Below, one piece after another: positions 20,570 to 29,203 of a DNA stretch of 37,104 nucleotides. Every line of letters starts with the position of its first letter. Position 1 is the first letter of the stretch. The stretch is from assembly GCF_000963695.1 (NCBI RefSeq), contig NZ_LAJX01000100.1:1-37104 (forward strand), read 5' to 3'. The notes beneath the pieces were generated by a model. That model was given only the letters and a program-made list of their open reading frames with translations, had not been told where the DNA came from and ran no database searches. This DNA comes from Methylocucumis oryzae. GTDB lineage: Bacteria; Pseudomonadota; Gammaproteobacteria; Methylococcales; Methylomonadaceae. Position numbers and translations under genes: made by a program.

Positions 20570-20600
20570 AACCGCCGCTGCTTGAAGCGGCGGTTTTTTT
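20570..20600 (+). terminator. Intrinsic terminator of the exported protein gene
   Basis: A perfect 10-bp GC-rich stem, AACCGCCGCT (20570-20579) with AGCGGCGGTT (20586-20595), a 6-base loop and a T run to 20600. Confidence 0.92.
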
Positions 20601-20613
20601 AAGCTGTCTAAGT

Positions 20614-20649
20614 AAAACCGCATCTTTTGCTAAAAGATGCGGTTTTTTT
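20614..20649. terminator. Bidirectional terminator between convergent genes
   Basis: AAAACCGCATCTTTT (20614-20628) pairs with AAAAGATGCGGTTTT (20632-20646) around the loop GCT, with a T run on the + strand and a short T run on the - strand. It backs up the preceding terminator and ends the GSCFA gene on the - strand, whose stop codon touches its edge. Confidence 0.88.
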
Positions 20650-22402
20650 ATGACCTGTTTTTCTCTAGTGCGATTTCATCACAAGCGATTTCAGATAAAG
20701 CCAACATTTCTTCATCGTAATCACCAAGATTTTGCTCAGCGAGATGACCTTCTGTTATATTTTTCATAAACACCGACATCACGTGATCAACACCCTCTTC
20801 GGTAACCGTTCTTAAATCAGCAGCAAAGTAACGGCCACGATTATAACTACCTGTTATGATTTCATAAGAAGGAAAATAGCTCACGCCACCAAACTCAGTT
20901 GCAACCATTTCAGCCGCAACCCTTAATACAGATTTAGAATAAGTCGTTGATAATAAGACATGCTGTTTTTCATACGTTGCAACTAAAGGCACCGGTGATA
21001 CCGTTAAAATGAGTTTTGCTTTAGGATTAATCAAACGTAATTTAGCAACAAACTGCTTAAGATCATTAACGACCTCATCAACGGTAAAATTTACAAACTC
21101 ATACTTATCGGCAGCAAAACACCCACCCGCCACACCCGGCGCAATAGGGTAAACAGCACCATCTAACTTAGACCGCCAACACTCAGTCAACCCTAAAGTA
21201 AAAACAAACACATCTAAGGTAGAAAACATTTCGCGCACCGCTTGAAAATGTCGCTCGCGCTCTTCAGTTAAGGCCTCAATCGTTGCATAACCATTTGGTT
21301 TAAGTCTAGGCCTAAACGGATCGCAATAACGACTTTCGTTCAGCAACCAGAATGAATCAATAGGCGTAAAATAACCGAACGCTCTATCGAAGAGCTGCAA
21401 CAACTGTCTCGCCGTATAGACATTGCCATAAAGAGCTGAGAAATCGTAAGACTCTAAAGACTCATCCTTATCATTCGATGCTTCTGTCACTAAAAAACAA
21501 AAGCCATTTTTTCTTAGCCGTTTAGAAATGTGTTGTGCAAAACAACTTCCTGCCGTAGCCACTTTATCTGTTCGGGAAATTTTAAAAGGCACTTCTTGCA
21601 CAGGCTCAAGCAAGTCAATAGAAACCTGAGCCACAGCTTGCTTCCAAAATGCGTAATCGGGCAAGTCACTATAAGGATGTTTTTTCTCAACGCTATCTTG
21701 CCTTGATAAACTTGTTTTACCTGATAGCACGCATTTGGCGACATACTCCAGCATTACTTTGCCATAAGTCTCACTGCCATGAGTCGGATCTGAGCCATAG
21801 TAGCACTGAGCCAAAAAACCCTCCTCGTCAAATACTTCATCAGGCAATCCTATAAACTCAGCACCGGCTTTTTCAGCTTCAACGCAAATAAATTGCTTTT
21901 GATACGCCCAAGCCTGAAACCTAACCGATGCGGAGGTCACGCCAAATTGAGCAAAACGGTCAGCAAATCTACCCGGATTCGCTAACAGAAATGACTCTGA
22001 TGCAATAGGCGGTGGAGGAGGAAAGACTAAAACCCTCCCAGGCGCAAATTCAGCTAGCGCACTTATCCACTTAGAGCAATCATTTTTTAACATATTTGAT
22101 AGTCTTTTTAAAATGACATCTGCTGCTGATATTTCAGCTGATAACGACACAATCGCATGTTCATTACCGGTGGGACATAACGCTATTATCGTATCTTCAT
22201 CCGACTCAGCCAGCATCGCGTTACGAATACTCTCTAGGTCGCTGGCTGAAAATGAAAATTTAGCCTTAACAGACACGTCTTTTAAAAAACAAGGCTCTCT
22301 AAGATAGATAAATTTGGCTTGATACGGCAACTCATTTTCAACTAATTCGTATGCTTTTCTGATACAGATAATATGGCTATGCCCAACAAATACTATTTTC
22401 AT
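20648..22402 (-). CDS. Two-domain SGNH-like/GSCFA family protein
   Basis: A 584-aa cytoplasmic protein. The N-terminal part (about 1-230) looks like an SGNH/GDSL hydrolase: KIVFVGHSH at 2-10 carries the serine block, and DPTH at 205-208 matches the catalytic Asp-x-x-His. The C-terminal part (about 260-560) is a GSCFA domain with GSCFA at 285-289 (ATAGSCFAQHISKRL), FVFTLGLTECWRS and LILTVSPVPLVATY. GSCFA domains are of unknown function but belong to the SGNH-like group. I chose ATG 22402 over an adjacent TTG because AAGGA lies at the proper distance. It could act on acylated or acetylated polysaccharide; that is inference. It stands alone on the - strand, convergent with the exported protein gene. 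Confidence 0.82.
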   Translation of the reverse strand: MKIVFVGHSHIICIRKAYELVENELPYQAKFIYLREPCFLKDVSVKAKFSFSASDLESIRNAMLAESDEDTIIALCPTGNEHAIVSLSAEISAADVILKRLSNMLKNDCSKWISALAEFAPGRVLVFPPPPPIASESFLLANPGRFADRFAQFGVTSASVRFQAWAYQKQFICVEAEKAGAEFIGLPDEVFDEEGFLAQCYYGSDPTHGSETYGKVMLEYVAKCVLSGKTSLSRQDSVEKKHPYSDLPDYAFWKQAVAQVSIDLLEPVQEVPFKISRTDKVATAGSCFAQHISKRLRKNGFCFLVTEASNDKDESLESYDFSALYGNVYTARQLLQLFDRAFGYFTPIDSFWLLNESRYCDPFRPRLKPNGYATIEALTEERERHFQAVREMFSTLDVFVFTLGLTECWRSKLDGAVYPIAPGVAGGCFAADKYEFVNFTVDEVVNDLKQFVAKLRLINPKAKLILTVSPVPLVATYEKQHVLLSTTYSKSVLRVAAEMVATEFGGVSYFPSYEIITGSYNRGRYFAADLRTVTEEGVDHVMSVFMKNITEGHLAEQNLGDYDEEMLALSEIACDEIALEKNRS

Positions 22403-22653
22403 CAAATATCCTTACGCTCATGAAATATCTTAAGGTATGGCATCATAGCAAAAGTCTTTTATAGACGTTATTTTAGTTGACGGCTTATTTTACGGGTTTA
22501 TAATCCAACAAAATGAATTACTTAAAACACTAATATATTACATAGAGGCTGATATTCACTAATTGCTATCATTTAAATTAATTAACCATAACAATACGAT
22601 TGAGTTTTACGCCCATTACAACAACTAACCATAGATTTGCAGGAGAAAAAACC

Positions 22654-23581
22654 ATGACCACCCGCCCTAGTCTTCCTATGTATTTTCCTGATAGCAGCAC
22701 AGGATTTCAGCTATCTGACTCACAAACCTGCGCTGCATTAGTCGGCGTGGCTTATCAACAATTTACAGTTTGGACAAACTGTAACTACCCATCCGAAAAC
22801 AATTTCAGTACTAACACACAATGGCAAGGCCAAGAGCCTTCAGACTGGGCCGGCCCTACGCCTGGAGCGTTTAATTACAGCGCACCCATTTGGAGTTCAT
22901 TTTCTATAAAATTTGCATCATTTAGCGAACCATTCGGTTTTATCGCTACCGATAATAACGGCAATGCCTATGTGGTGTTTCGCGGCACAATGACGACTGC
23001 CGACGACATCATGGATGCAGAAATCGAACAAAGCCCATTAAGTTTTGTAAATAACTTCGGCAACGTGCATGATGGTTTTTTAGGTGTATACCAAGGTTTA
23101 CGAGCTTCTTTATTAGCCGCTGTTAACGCGCTAACGGGTATAAGCAATATATTCATCACTGGACACAGTATGGGCTCTGCCTTAGCCTCTCTTGCACTGG
23201 CTGACTTAGCAAATAATGCCAACTTAACTGGAGTTAATTATCATCATTATAATTTTGCTTCGCCGCGCGTTGGTGACACAACGTTTTGCTGCAGCTATGA
23301 ATGGTATGGCTTTTCCAAGTTTTAGAATTATAAATACTGAAGATTTAGTTCCCGATGCTCCCCCATCCGTTACCGGCAGCATCATTTATCAACACTTTGG
23401 TTACCCGATTGATTTTACTGCACAATATGGTTCCATAGACGGAAATCATTCCATGGCGGATGCTTATGGTTATGCGATTATTAATACGCAAAACCCATTC
23501 AACCCCAACCCTTCACCTTTTGCTAATGCGGTTACCGCTAAAGCATTAGGCGGGCATTTCAATCCATTAAAGATAGCCTAG
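22654..23581 (+). CDS. Lipase class 3 family protein (one-base frameshift)
   Basis: An alpha/beta-hydrolase resembling fungal-type class 3 triacylglycerol lipases. The nucleophile motif GHSMG is at 170-174 (Ser172). The acid is Asp230 (NTEDLVPD) and the base probably His265 (DGNHSMADAYG). The preceding AYVVFRGTMT segment is the family oxyanion-hole region. A run of four T at 23284-23287 shifts the frame; with three T the protein reads ASPRVGDTTFAAAMNGMAFP and ends at 23581, about 308 aa. ATG 22654 has a strong AGGAG site. No signal peptide is visible, so it is cytoplasmic or exported by a non-Sec route. Confidence 0.87.
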
Positions 23582-23600
23582 CACCCAATCGCCATACTCA

Positions 23601-23635
23601 GACAACAGCGTTTCTATCTAGGAAACGCTGTTGTC
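23601..23635. other. Perfect 14-bp inverted repeat between lipase and ligase-like genes
   Basis: GACAACAGCGTTTC (23601-23614) and GAAACGCTGTTGTC (23622-23635) form a perfect 14-bp stem with a 7-base loop, 20 bp after the lipase stop. No T run follows on either strand. It could be a terminator acting without a U-tract, an mRNA-stabilising hairpin or a protein-binding palindrome. Confidence 0.6.
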
Positions 23636-23687
23636 GCATCAAAAATACGTTACTATAAGAAATCCCTCACTGTCTTGTTTTAACGCT

Positions 23688-25176
23688 ATGACCGACGCTA
23701 ACACTGATTTTGACGATTACTTCTCTCACTCTATTGATGAGTTACTCGGTGAAACCCAAAATGCCGAAGCTAACTTAATAGCCTTATTTAAACGTTGTAA
23801 TGAATCGGTACCGGCTTATCAGCATTATCTATCGCAACATGGCGTTGATGCGAGTGCTATAAGCGATTACACGGCATTTACGACATTGCCGTTAATGACA
23901 AAAACCGACTATATGCGTGGGTTTACATTACCTGAACGTTGCTATGACGGCAATATCACACTGGCTGACCGTATCGCCGTATCCTCTGGCTCAACTGGAC
24001 AAGCGTTATTTTGGCCACGCTCTGAGCGCTTTGAACTTGGCGTTACGACACGCTTTGAACAAGTGTTTCACGATAGTTTTCAAGCCCAACAAAAAACCAC
24101 GTTAGCGATTGTCTGTTTTGCGTTAGGCAATTGGGTAGGTGGACTATTTACCACCTCGTGTTGCTGGCGCTTAGCACGTAAAGACTATCGCATCATGGTG
24201 GCGACACCGGGCAATAATAAAGCTGAAATCTTTCGTGTCGTGCGCGAACTCGCACCATTATTTGAGCAAACCGTGTTATTAGGCTATCCGCCGTTTATTA
24301 AAGATGTACTGGATGCCGGTAGCGCTGAAGGCATTGCTTGGTCAGATTATCAGTTAAAACTGGTGTTCGCCGGTGAAGTGTTTAGTGAAGAATGGCGACA
24401 ATTGTTAAGTCAACGCACTGGCTCAACGATGCCGTGTTTTGACAGCGCATCGCTTTATGGTACTGCTGACGGCGGTGTGCTCGGCAATGAAACACCGTTT
24501 AGCATTGCCATACGCCGCTGGCTAGCACAACACCCAGAAGCGGCTCTAACGCTATTCGGAGAAGCGCGCTTACCTACCCTGGTTCAATATGACCCGGCTA
24601 GCCGATTTTTTGAAGTACATGACAATACCTTAGTCGTATCAGGCGATAACACTGTGCCCTTAGTCCGCTACCATATCGCCGATAAAGGCGGTGTGATTAG
24701 CTATGAAGCCATGTGGGCGTTTTTAAACCAGCACGGCATTCAACACGTATCCGAATTGCTGTTGCCAGAAGGTTTTACCCCAAGACCACTGCCGTTTGTC
24801 TTTGTCTTTGGTCGCGCTGATTTTACTGTGTCATATTACGGTGCCAATATTTACCCAGAAAATATTAGCGTAGGCTTAGAACAACCCGAGCTTAACACCT
24901 GGGTCACCGGAAAAATTTGTCTTATCCGTTGCCGAAGATAATAACAGTGATAATAGACTGCATATCGCCGTCGAATTATTGCCCGGTATCACCGGCGATA
25001 ACACGATGAACCAACGCATTGCCGAATCGATTCGCACACAGTTGTTAAGGCTAAACAGCGAGTTCGCCCATTACATTCCCAGTGAACGGCAATTGCCGGT
25101 AATTAGTCTACATACATTCGCTGATCCTGAGTATTTTCCGGTGGGCGTGAAGCACCGATATACGCGTAAGGATTAG
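23688..25176 (+). CDS. PaaK-like adenylate-forming enzyme (one-base frameshift)
   Basis: Resembles the phenylacetate-CoA ligase / coenzyme F390 synthetase branch of the ANL adenylating superfamily. The phosphate-binding loop SSGSTGQALFWPRS begins at residue 99, the PCFDSASLYGTADGG segment corresponds to the adenine-binding region, and VPLVRYHIADKGGV and VFGRADFTVSYYGANIYPE match the hinge/C-domain motifs (YRTGD/GRxD). A run of five A at 24911-24915 shifts the frame; with four A it reads WVTGKFVLSVAEDNN and ends at 25176, about 495 aa. ATG 23688 is the best start, although no clear ribosome binding site is seen. The substrate is unknown. It follows the lipase by about 106 bp. Confidence 0.8.
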
Positions 25177-25280
25177 CTGTTTAAATTTATTAATCACAGG
25201 ATATTGTCGTATTGTTACGTCGTAATAATTCTTCTATGTTCAAACCATTAAAAATGTGACTCTTTTGCAAAAATACCCTT

Positions 25281-26405
25281 ATGAATCTCAATAGTAACGA
25301 TGAGATAGTTACATCTAGTGATAGTGAAGACGAAGGCAAAGGCGGGCTTTATCCTTACGATCCCACCAAAGCTGACATTGACATACGCGAAACACCGCAT
25401 TCTATTTTTGAACTGATGCGAAAATACGATGATGGTAGGCTGATTATCGAACCCGACTTCCAACGCAAGTTAGTTTGGAAACCAGAGCAAAAAAGCCGGT
25501 TTATTGAATCGGTAATCTTAAACTTTCCTTTACCACCCTTTTACGTTAATGAAACTCGGGAAGGCAAATACATTATTGTCGATGGTCTACAACGCACAAC
25601 AGCATTGCATGAGTTTATGAACGACGAGTTTAGACTCGAAGGATTAGAGGCATTGCCACACTTAAATGGCAAGGATTTTTCAAATTTAAAAGCCATGTCA
25701 GGGGCGTATCAAACCAAAATTGAAGATAAGAAAATTACGCTGTATGTGCTACGGCCATCTGTGCCGATGGCTGTGGTTTATGATTTGTTTAACCGTATCA
25801 ATACGGGCGGCACAAAACTGGAGCGGCAAGAAGTTCGCAACTGTATTTTTTTAGGCAAAGCAACAAAATTGCTAAAAGAATTATCGGAATCCGAAGTTTT
25901 TCGCAAAGCCATTGATAATGGCATTTCACCCGAACGCATGAAAGATAGGGAAGCCGTATTGCGTTATCTTTCTTTTAAACTGTTCAACTACAAAACAGAT
26001 TATCAAGGGGATATGAGCGATTTTGTTGAACGGGCCATGCGGAAAATCAACCAAATGTCCGACGAGGAAATTTTAGAGCTACAAAAGGATTTTGACCGCG
26101 TTATGCAACTGAGCTATGGTTTTTTTGGCGAGAGGAATTTTCGTGTGCCGTTCCCAGAAAGAACTACTCGCGGACGTATCAATATTGCGGTTTTGGAATC
26201 TGTCGGTTATTTCTTTTCCCAACAAACCGATGCGTTTTTGTACCCAAACCAAGCGGCTATTATTAGAAATTTTGATCGTTTGTTAAAAACACCAAACTAT
26301 CTGGATGCCGTCCAACAAAGCACAGGCGACAAAAAACGGGTTATAACACGTTTTGATTTGGCGCAAAAAATACTTGGAGATGTAAGCCATGCTGACACAA
26401 ATTAA
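25281..26405 (+). CDS. DUF262 (ParB/GmrSD-like N-terminal) domain protein
   Basis: A 374-aa protein with a DUF262 domain, the ParB/sulfiredoxin-like fold found in GmrSD, BrxU and SspE-type defence proteins, where it acts as an NTPase and/or controls a nuclease. Visible marks are EPDFQRKLVWKPEQKSRFIE (about 57-76), LPPFYVNE, then the signature VDGLQRTTALHEF with D101, G102, Q104 and R105, and FNRINTGGTKLERQEVRN. There is no C-terminal DUF1524 HNH domain, so it lacks the nuclease half of GmrSD. Its 3' end overlaps the ATPase gene by 17 bp, showing tight coupling in a three-gene cassette. Function in defence is inferred. Confidence 0.85.
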   Translation: MNLNSNDEIVTSSDSEDEGKGGLYPYDPTKADIDIRETPHSIFELMRKYDDGRLIIEPDFQRKLVWKPEQKSRFIESVILNFPLPPFYVNETREGKYIIVDGLQRTTALHEFMNDEFRLEGLEALPHLNGKDFSNLKAMSGAYQTKIEDKKITLYVLRPSVPMAVVYDLFNRINTGGTKLERQEVRNCIFLGKATKLLKELSESEVFRKAIDNGISPERMKDREAVLRYLSFKLFNYKTDYQGDMSDFVERAMRKINQMSDEEILELQKDFDRVMQLSYGFFGERNFRVPFPERTTRGRINIAVLESVGYFFSQQTDAFLYPNQAAIIRNFDRLLKTPNYLDAVQQSTGDKKRVITRFDLAQKILGDVSHADTN

Positions 26406-27780
26406 ACTGACTAATTTCAAGTGTTTCAAGGAAGAAACGGCTATCCCTTTAAGTAAATTTAATCTGTTTACAGGCGTTAATGGCGCAGGTAAATCAACAG
26501 CATTGCAAGCTTTATTATTGATGAGGCAATCTATTGAACACAATCCTTATACGACAGAATTAATTTTAAATGGCAGTTGTGTTTTGTTGGGTAGTTTTGA
26601 TGATGTAAGGAATAGGGATGTTTCAGCAAGCGAGCCAATAGTGTTTAAGTTTTACATTCATAATGTTATGAATGATAGTGCAGACTTTAATGGATCAATA
26701 AATTATCAGCTAGAACATAAAAACGATAACATGAGTCTTCATATTTCGAATTTGCTAGTTGAACAAAATACATATAAGTCTAAATTAGATTACAAAGCAC
26801 TAAACTCTATTAACTTACATTTTCTTAATGGCGTTTATCAGAATAAACCCGATGAACCTATTGGCTGTTTTTTTTTAATCAAACTCACACCATATAATGC
26901 CCCATTAGACAATAGTAAAAATGTAGATCAGAACAGATACCGTCCGCTGATTGCAGACGAATTCAGCAAATACGCTGAGAGTTTTAATTGGACAACAAAG
27001 TCAAGCCATTTTACTTTCGGCACTAAGTACGAGATTTCAGGGGGTAACAAAGACCAAGACGATTTACGTTTTGAAAAAATACATTTCATATCAGCAGATA
27101 GAATCGGGCCACAAGAGTTCTATTTAAAATCAGTACTGCCTAATTTCCAACATGTTGGTACTAAAGGCGAATTTACAGTCAACTTATTAGACAAACTTGC
27201 CCAAGAGTTAGTTAACGAAACACTTTGTCTAGGTGATGATGCCAAAACTCTAATTACACAAACTCAAACATGGTTGGGAAAAATCCTTAATCCTTTGAAA
27301 TTAGAAGTTCCTCGTTCAAAAACAAATATCCTCGAACTGTTTATCGGCGATTCCAAACCCTCTAACGTCGGCTTCGGCTACACCAGTATCTTACCCATTA
27401 TCGTCACCGGTCTAATCGCCAAACCTGGCGAAAAAATCATCATAGAAAACCCCGAAATCCATCTGCACCCCAAAGCCCAAACCACATTAATCGAATTTCT
27501 GGTTAAGGTAGCCAACACCGGTGTGCAAATCTTCATTGAATCGCATAGCGACCACGTGTTAAACGCACTACGTTTAGCTACAAAAGAGAAGGTATTGTTA
27601 ACCGAAGACACCAGTATTCTATTTTTTAATAAAAATGCAGGCAATGACTCTGCTGAGGTTACGTCAATCTTAATCGATGAAAAAGGCAAGCTACATAAAA
27701 AAACCAGTGATGGCATGACCGCTAAAATACCGAAAGGATTTTTTGATGAATGGACAAATTCAATGGCTAAGTTGTTTTAA
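26389..27780 (+). CDS. ABC/SMC-like AAA ATPase with DUF3696-type C-terminus
   Basis: A 463-aa ATPase of the RecF/OLD-like group. Its N-terminus, IKLTNFKCFKEETAIPLSKF, leads to Walker A GVNGAGKST at 29-37. The C-terminal half has the Walker B region IIIENPEIHLHPKAQ, the switch histidine segment IFIESHSDHVLNALR and a short DUF3696-like ending (IDEKGKL and GFFDEWTN). There is no TOPRIM nuclease after the ATPase, unlike OLD proteins, so an effector must come from elsewhere. It overlaps the DUF262 gene and ends 8 bp before the third gene. The middle third (about 26570-27110) looks more AT-rich than neighbouring genes, consistent with horizontal acquisition. Confidence 0.85.
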   Translation: MLTQIKLTNFKCFKEETAIPLSKFNLFTGVNGAGKSTALQALLLMRQSIEHNPYTTELILNGSCVLLGSFDDVRNRDVSASEPIVFKFYIHNVMNDSADFNGSINYQLEHKNDNMSLHISNLLVEQNTYKSKLDYKALNSINLHFLNGVYQNKPDEPIGCFFLIKLTPYNAPLDNSKNVDQNRYRPLIADEFSKYAESFNWTTKSSHFTFGTKYEISGGNKDQDDLRFEKIHFISADRIGPQEFYLKSVLPNFQHVGTKGEFTVNLLDKLAQELVNETLCLGDDAKTLITQTQTWLGKILNPLKLEVPRSKTNILELFIGDSKPSNVGFGYTSILPIIVTGLIAKPGEKIIIENPEIHLHPKAQTTLIEFLVKVANTGVQIFIESHSDHVLNALRLATKEKVLLTEDTSILFFNKNAGNDSAEVTSILIDEKGKLHKKTSDGMTAKIPKGFFDEWTNSMAKLF

Positions 27781-27788
27781 GAAAATAT

Positions 27789-28751
27789 ATGGACATATTT
27801 TTCAATGAATTATCCGTTAAAACAACCACTAACGATGATGAAGCTACGGAATGGCTTGAAAATTTAGCGCAATTAGGAAAGCTGTTAAAACAGATTATTG
27901 ATTTGCTGGAAGATGATCGTTTTAGTTTCAGGCGAAAAGAAGACTTTGGACAACAAAAAATTACCTCTACCCAAACAATTCTCGAATTTTTAATATCCAA
28001 GTTTGGGCATAGCGATCCGGTTTTTATTTTCTTATTAGGGATATTTGATTCTCCTTATATTTCAGAAGATGATCCACAAAAAACAGATTATGACTTAACT
28101 TCCATTACCCTTGGCGGTCATGATTATGAACTGACCGGAATAGCTGCGGCGTACTTAAAAGACTCTTTAGTTGTTAGTTTAAATAATGATGTGCAATGGA
28201 ATACGTGCCAATTGCAGATTTCAGTAAATAAATTAAATGAACAAGCCGAAATAATCACGACAAACGAACGCGTTAAACAAGCAAGCCAAAGCCAACATAT
28301 TGTAAATTGCCATCTTCCATTTTTATCTCGCCTTTATAATTGGTCGTCTTATGAACCTAAATTTGACCCAGCCAATAAACAGCAGTCTGTTTTAGTTTTA
28401 GTGGAAATCTATAGCCTTTACCTTGGAGAAGATTTTGATACAGTATGGGATGGCTTTTATCATAACGTTGCACAGTTAAATACAAATCAAAGAGTTAGCC
28501 TAATTGTCGATACCGCAGAAAAAATTTCAAAGATACATGGTTGGAAGAAAGCAACAGGTAGTTTAGAACAAAACAACCCTGGCAGAAAAATTTACACAAT
28601 TCCAAGGTCAAATTTGATTGTTTCAGTGGATACTCAGCATGGAGAGTTTGAAATACACAACGATAAAAAGGGAAATAACCACTTAGGTGCAATTTCTTTT
28701 GATGGTAAAAAGTTTAAGCAGAAAATTGAAAGTCGCTCTTTGACACTGTGA
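27789..28751 (+). CDS. Cassette effector candidate with colicin E3-like rRNase motif at C-terminus
   Basis: A 320-aa protein without a recognised N-terminal family (about 1-240 looks helical then mixed). Its C-terminus ends in SVDTQHGEFEIHNDKKG, HLGAISFDG and a final basic stretch. This resembles the cytotoxic RNase domain of colicin E3 and pyocin S6. Asp281, His284, Glu288 and Arg316 have the same spacing as the E3 catalytic residues Asp510, His513, Glu517 and Arg545 (+3, +7, +35), and the HLG after a KxG turn is also shared. E3 RNases cut the decoding site of 16S rRNA. It starts 8 bp after the ATPase stop. The motif is seen; the domain assignment relies on remembered E3 sequence; the effector role is inference. 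Confidence 0.65.
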   Translation: MDIFFNELSVKTTTNDDEATEWLENLAQLGKLLKQIIDLLEDDRFSFRRKEDFGQQKITSTQTILEFLISKFGHSDPVFIFLLGIFDSPYISEDDPQKTDYDLTSITLGGHDYELTGIAAAYLKDSLVVSLNNDVQWNTCQLQISVNKLNEQAEIITTNERVKQASQSQHIVNCHLPFLSRLYNWSSYEPKFDPANKQQSVLVLVEIYSLYLGEDFDTVWDGFYHNVAQLNTNQRVSLIVDTAEKISKIHGWKKATGSLEQNNPGRKIYTIPRSNLIVSVDTQHGEFEIHNDKKGNNHLGAISFDGKKFKQKIESRSLTL

Positions 28752-28885
28752 ATACATCCAGAGCAGGAGAGAAGGTTACAAATCCATTCCTTTAGAGTAC
28801 CTGATTTGTTGCTTAAAAAATTGGGTTAATACCACCGATTGAAACACTGGTTTTTCGTGGCTATAAGGGTCGGTCATTTACCTTC

Positions 28886-29023
28886 ATGAGCAACTTTACC
28901 CCAGTTTGGCAAGCCCCTTTCAAATTCGTCCATGTTTTGCACAATGAACCCGACTACAAACAAGCGGTTCAGCTATTAGATAGTTTGATTGATGTTGCCA
29001 AACAGACTGAAATAAATAAATAA
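28886..29023 (+). pseudogene. Short HigA-like N-terminal remnant
   Basis: A 45-codon frame (MSNFTPVWQAPFKFVHVLHN, then EPDYKQAVQLLDSLIDVAKQ) resembles the first part of HigA-type antitoxins, but stops before any helix-turn-helix. Adding one base to the A run near 28815-28820 would join it to an upstream frame that starts just after the stop of the preceding gene. The span 28752-29203 otherwise holds no convincing gene. It may be a decayed antitoxin or a small unrecognised protein. Its position directly behind the RNase-like gene makes an immunity role worth considering, but it bears no resemblance I know to E3 immunity proteins. Confidence 0.35.
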
Positions 29024-29028
29024 GCCGC

Positions 29029-29136
29029 TTACCTCTTTAAAGCTTTTTTCACAACTACCAATAAAAATAAGCCGCCGCCCAACCAAACGATGATGGCTTT
29101 ATCAAAATCAAAAAAGTAACCCCTTAACCTATTCAC
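29029..29136 (-). CDS. Possible 35-aa single-span membrane peptide
   Basis: On the - strand, a GTG-started frame encodes a short protein with one hydrophobic span (AIIVWLGGGLFLLVVV) followed by a basic end (KKALKR), the plan of a small inner-membrane protein. There is no obvious ribosome binding site, and it overlaps the upstream region of the giant repeat protein gene. It could equally be the decayed end of a longer membrane protein. Confidence 0.25.
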   Translation of the reverse strand: MNRLRGYFFDFDKAIIVWLGGGLFLLVVVKKALKR

Positions 29137-29142
29137 CAACTG

Positions 29143-29170
29143 TAGACAGCTTAACAATTTCGTCTATGAT
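29143..29170 (+). promoter_or_regulatory. Putative sigma-70 promoter of the giant repeat protein gene
   Basis: TAGACA (29143-29148) and TATGAT (29165-29170) are separated by 16 bp, about 35 bp before the ATG. Confidence 0.4.
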
Positions 29171-29203
29171 AAGACAACTTAAGTCTAAAGAGCTGGAACT
29201 ATC

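Noticed and set aside
25281-28751. A prophage or transposon carrying the DUF262 cassette
   Set aside because: No integrase, transposase, phage structural gene or flanking attachment repeats were seen around it.
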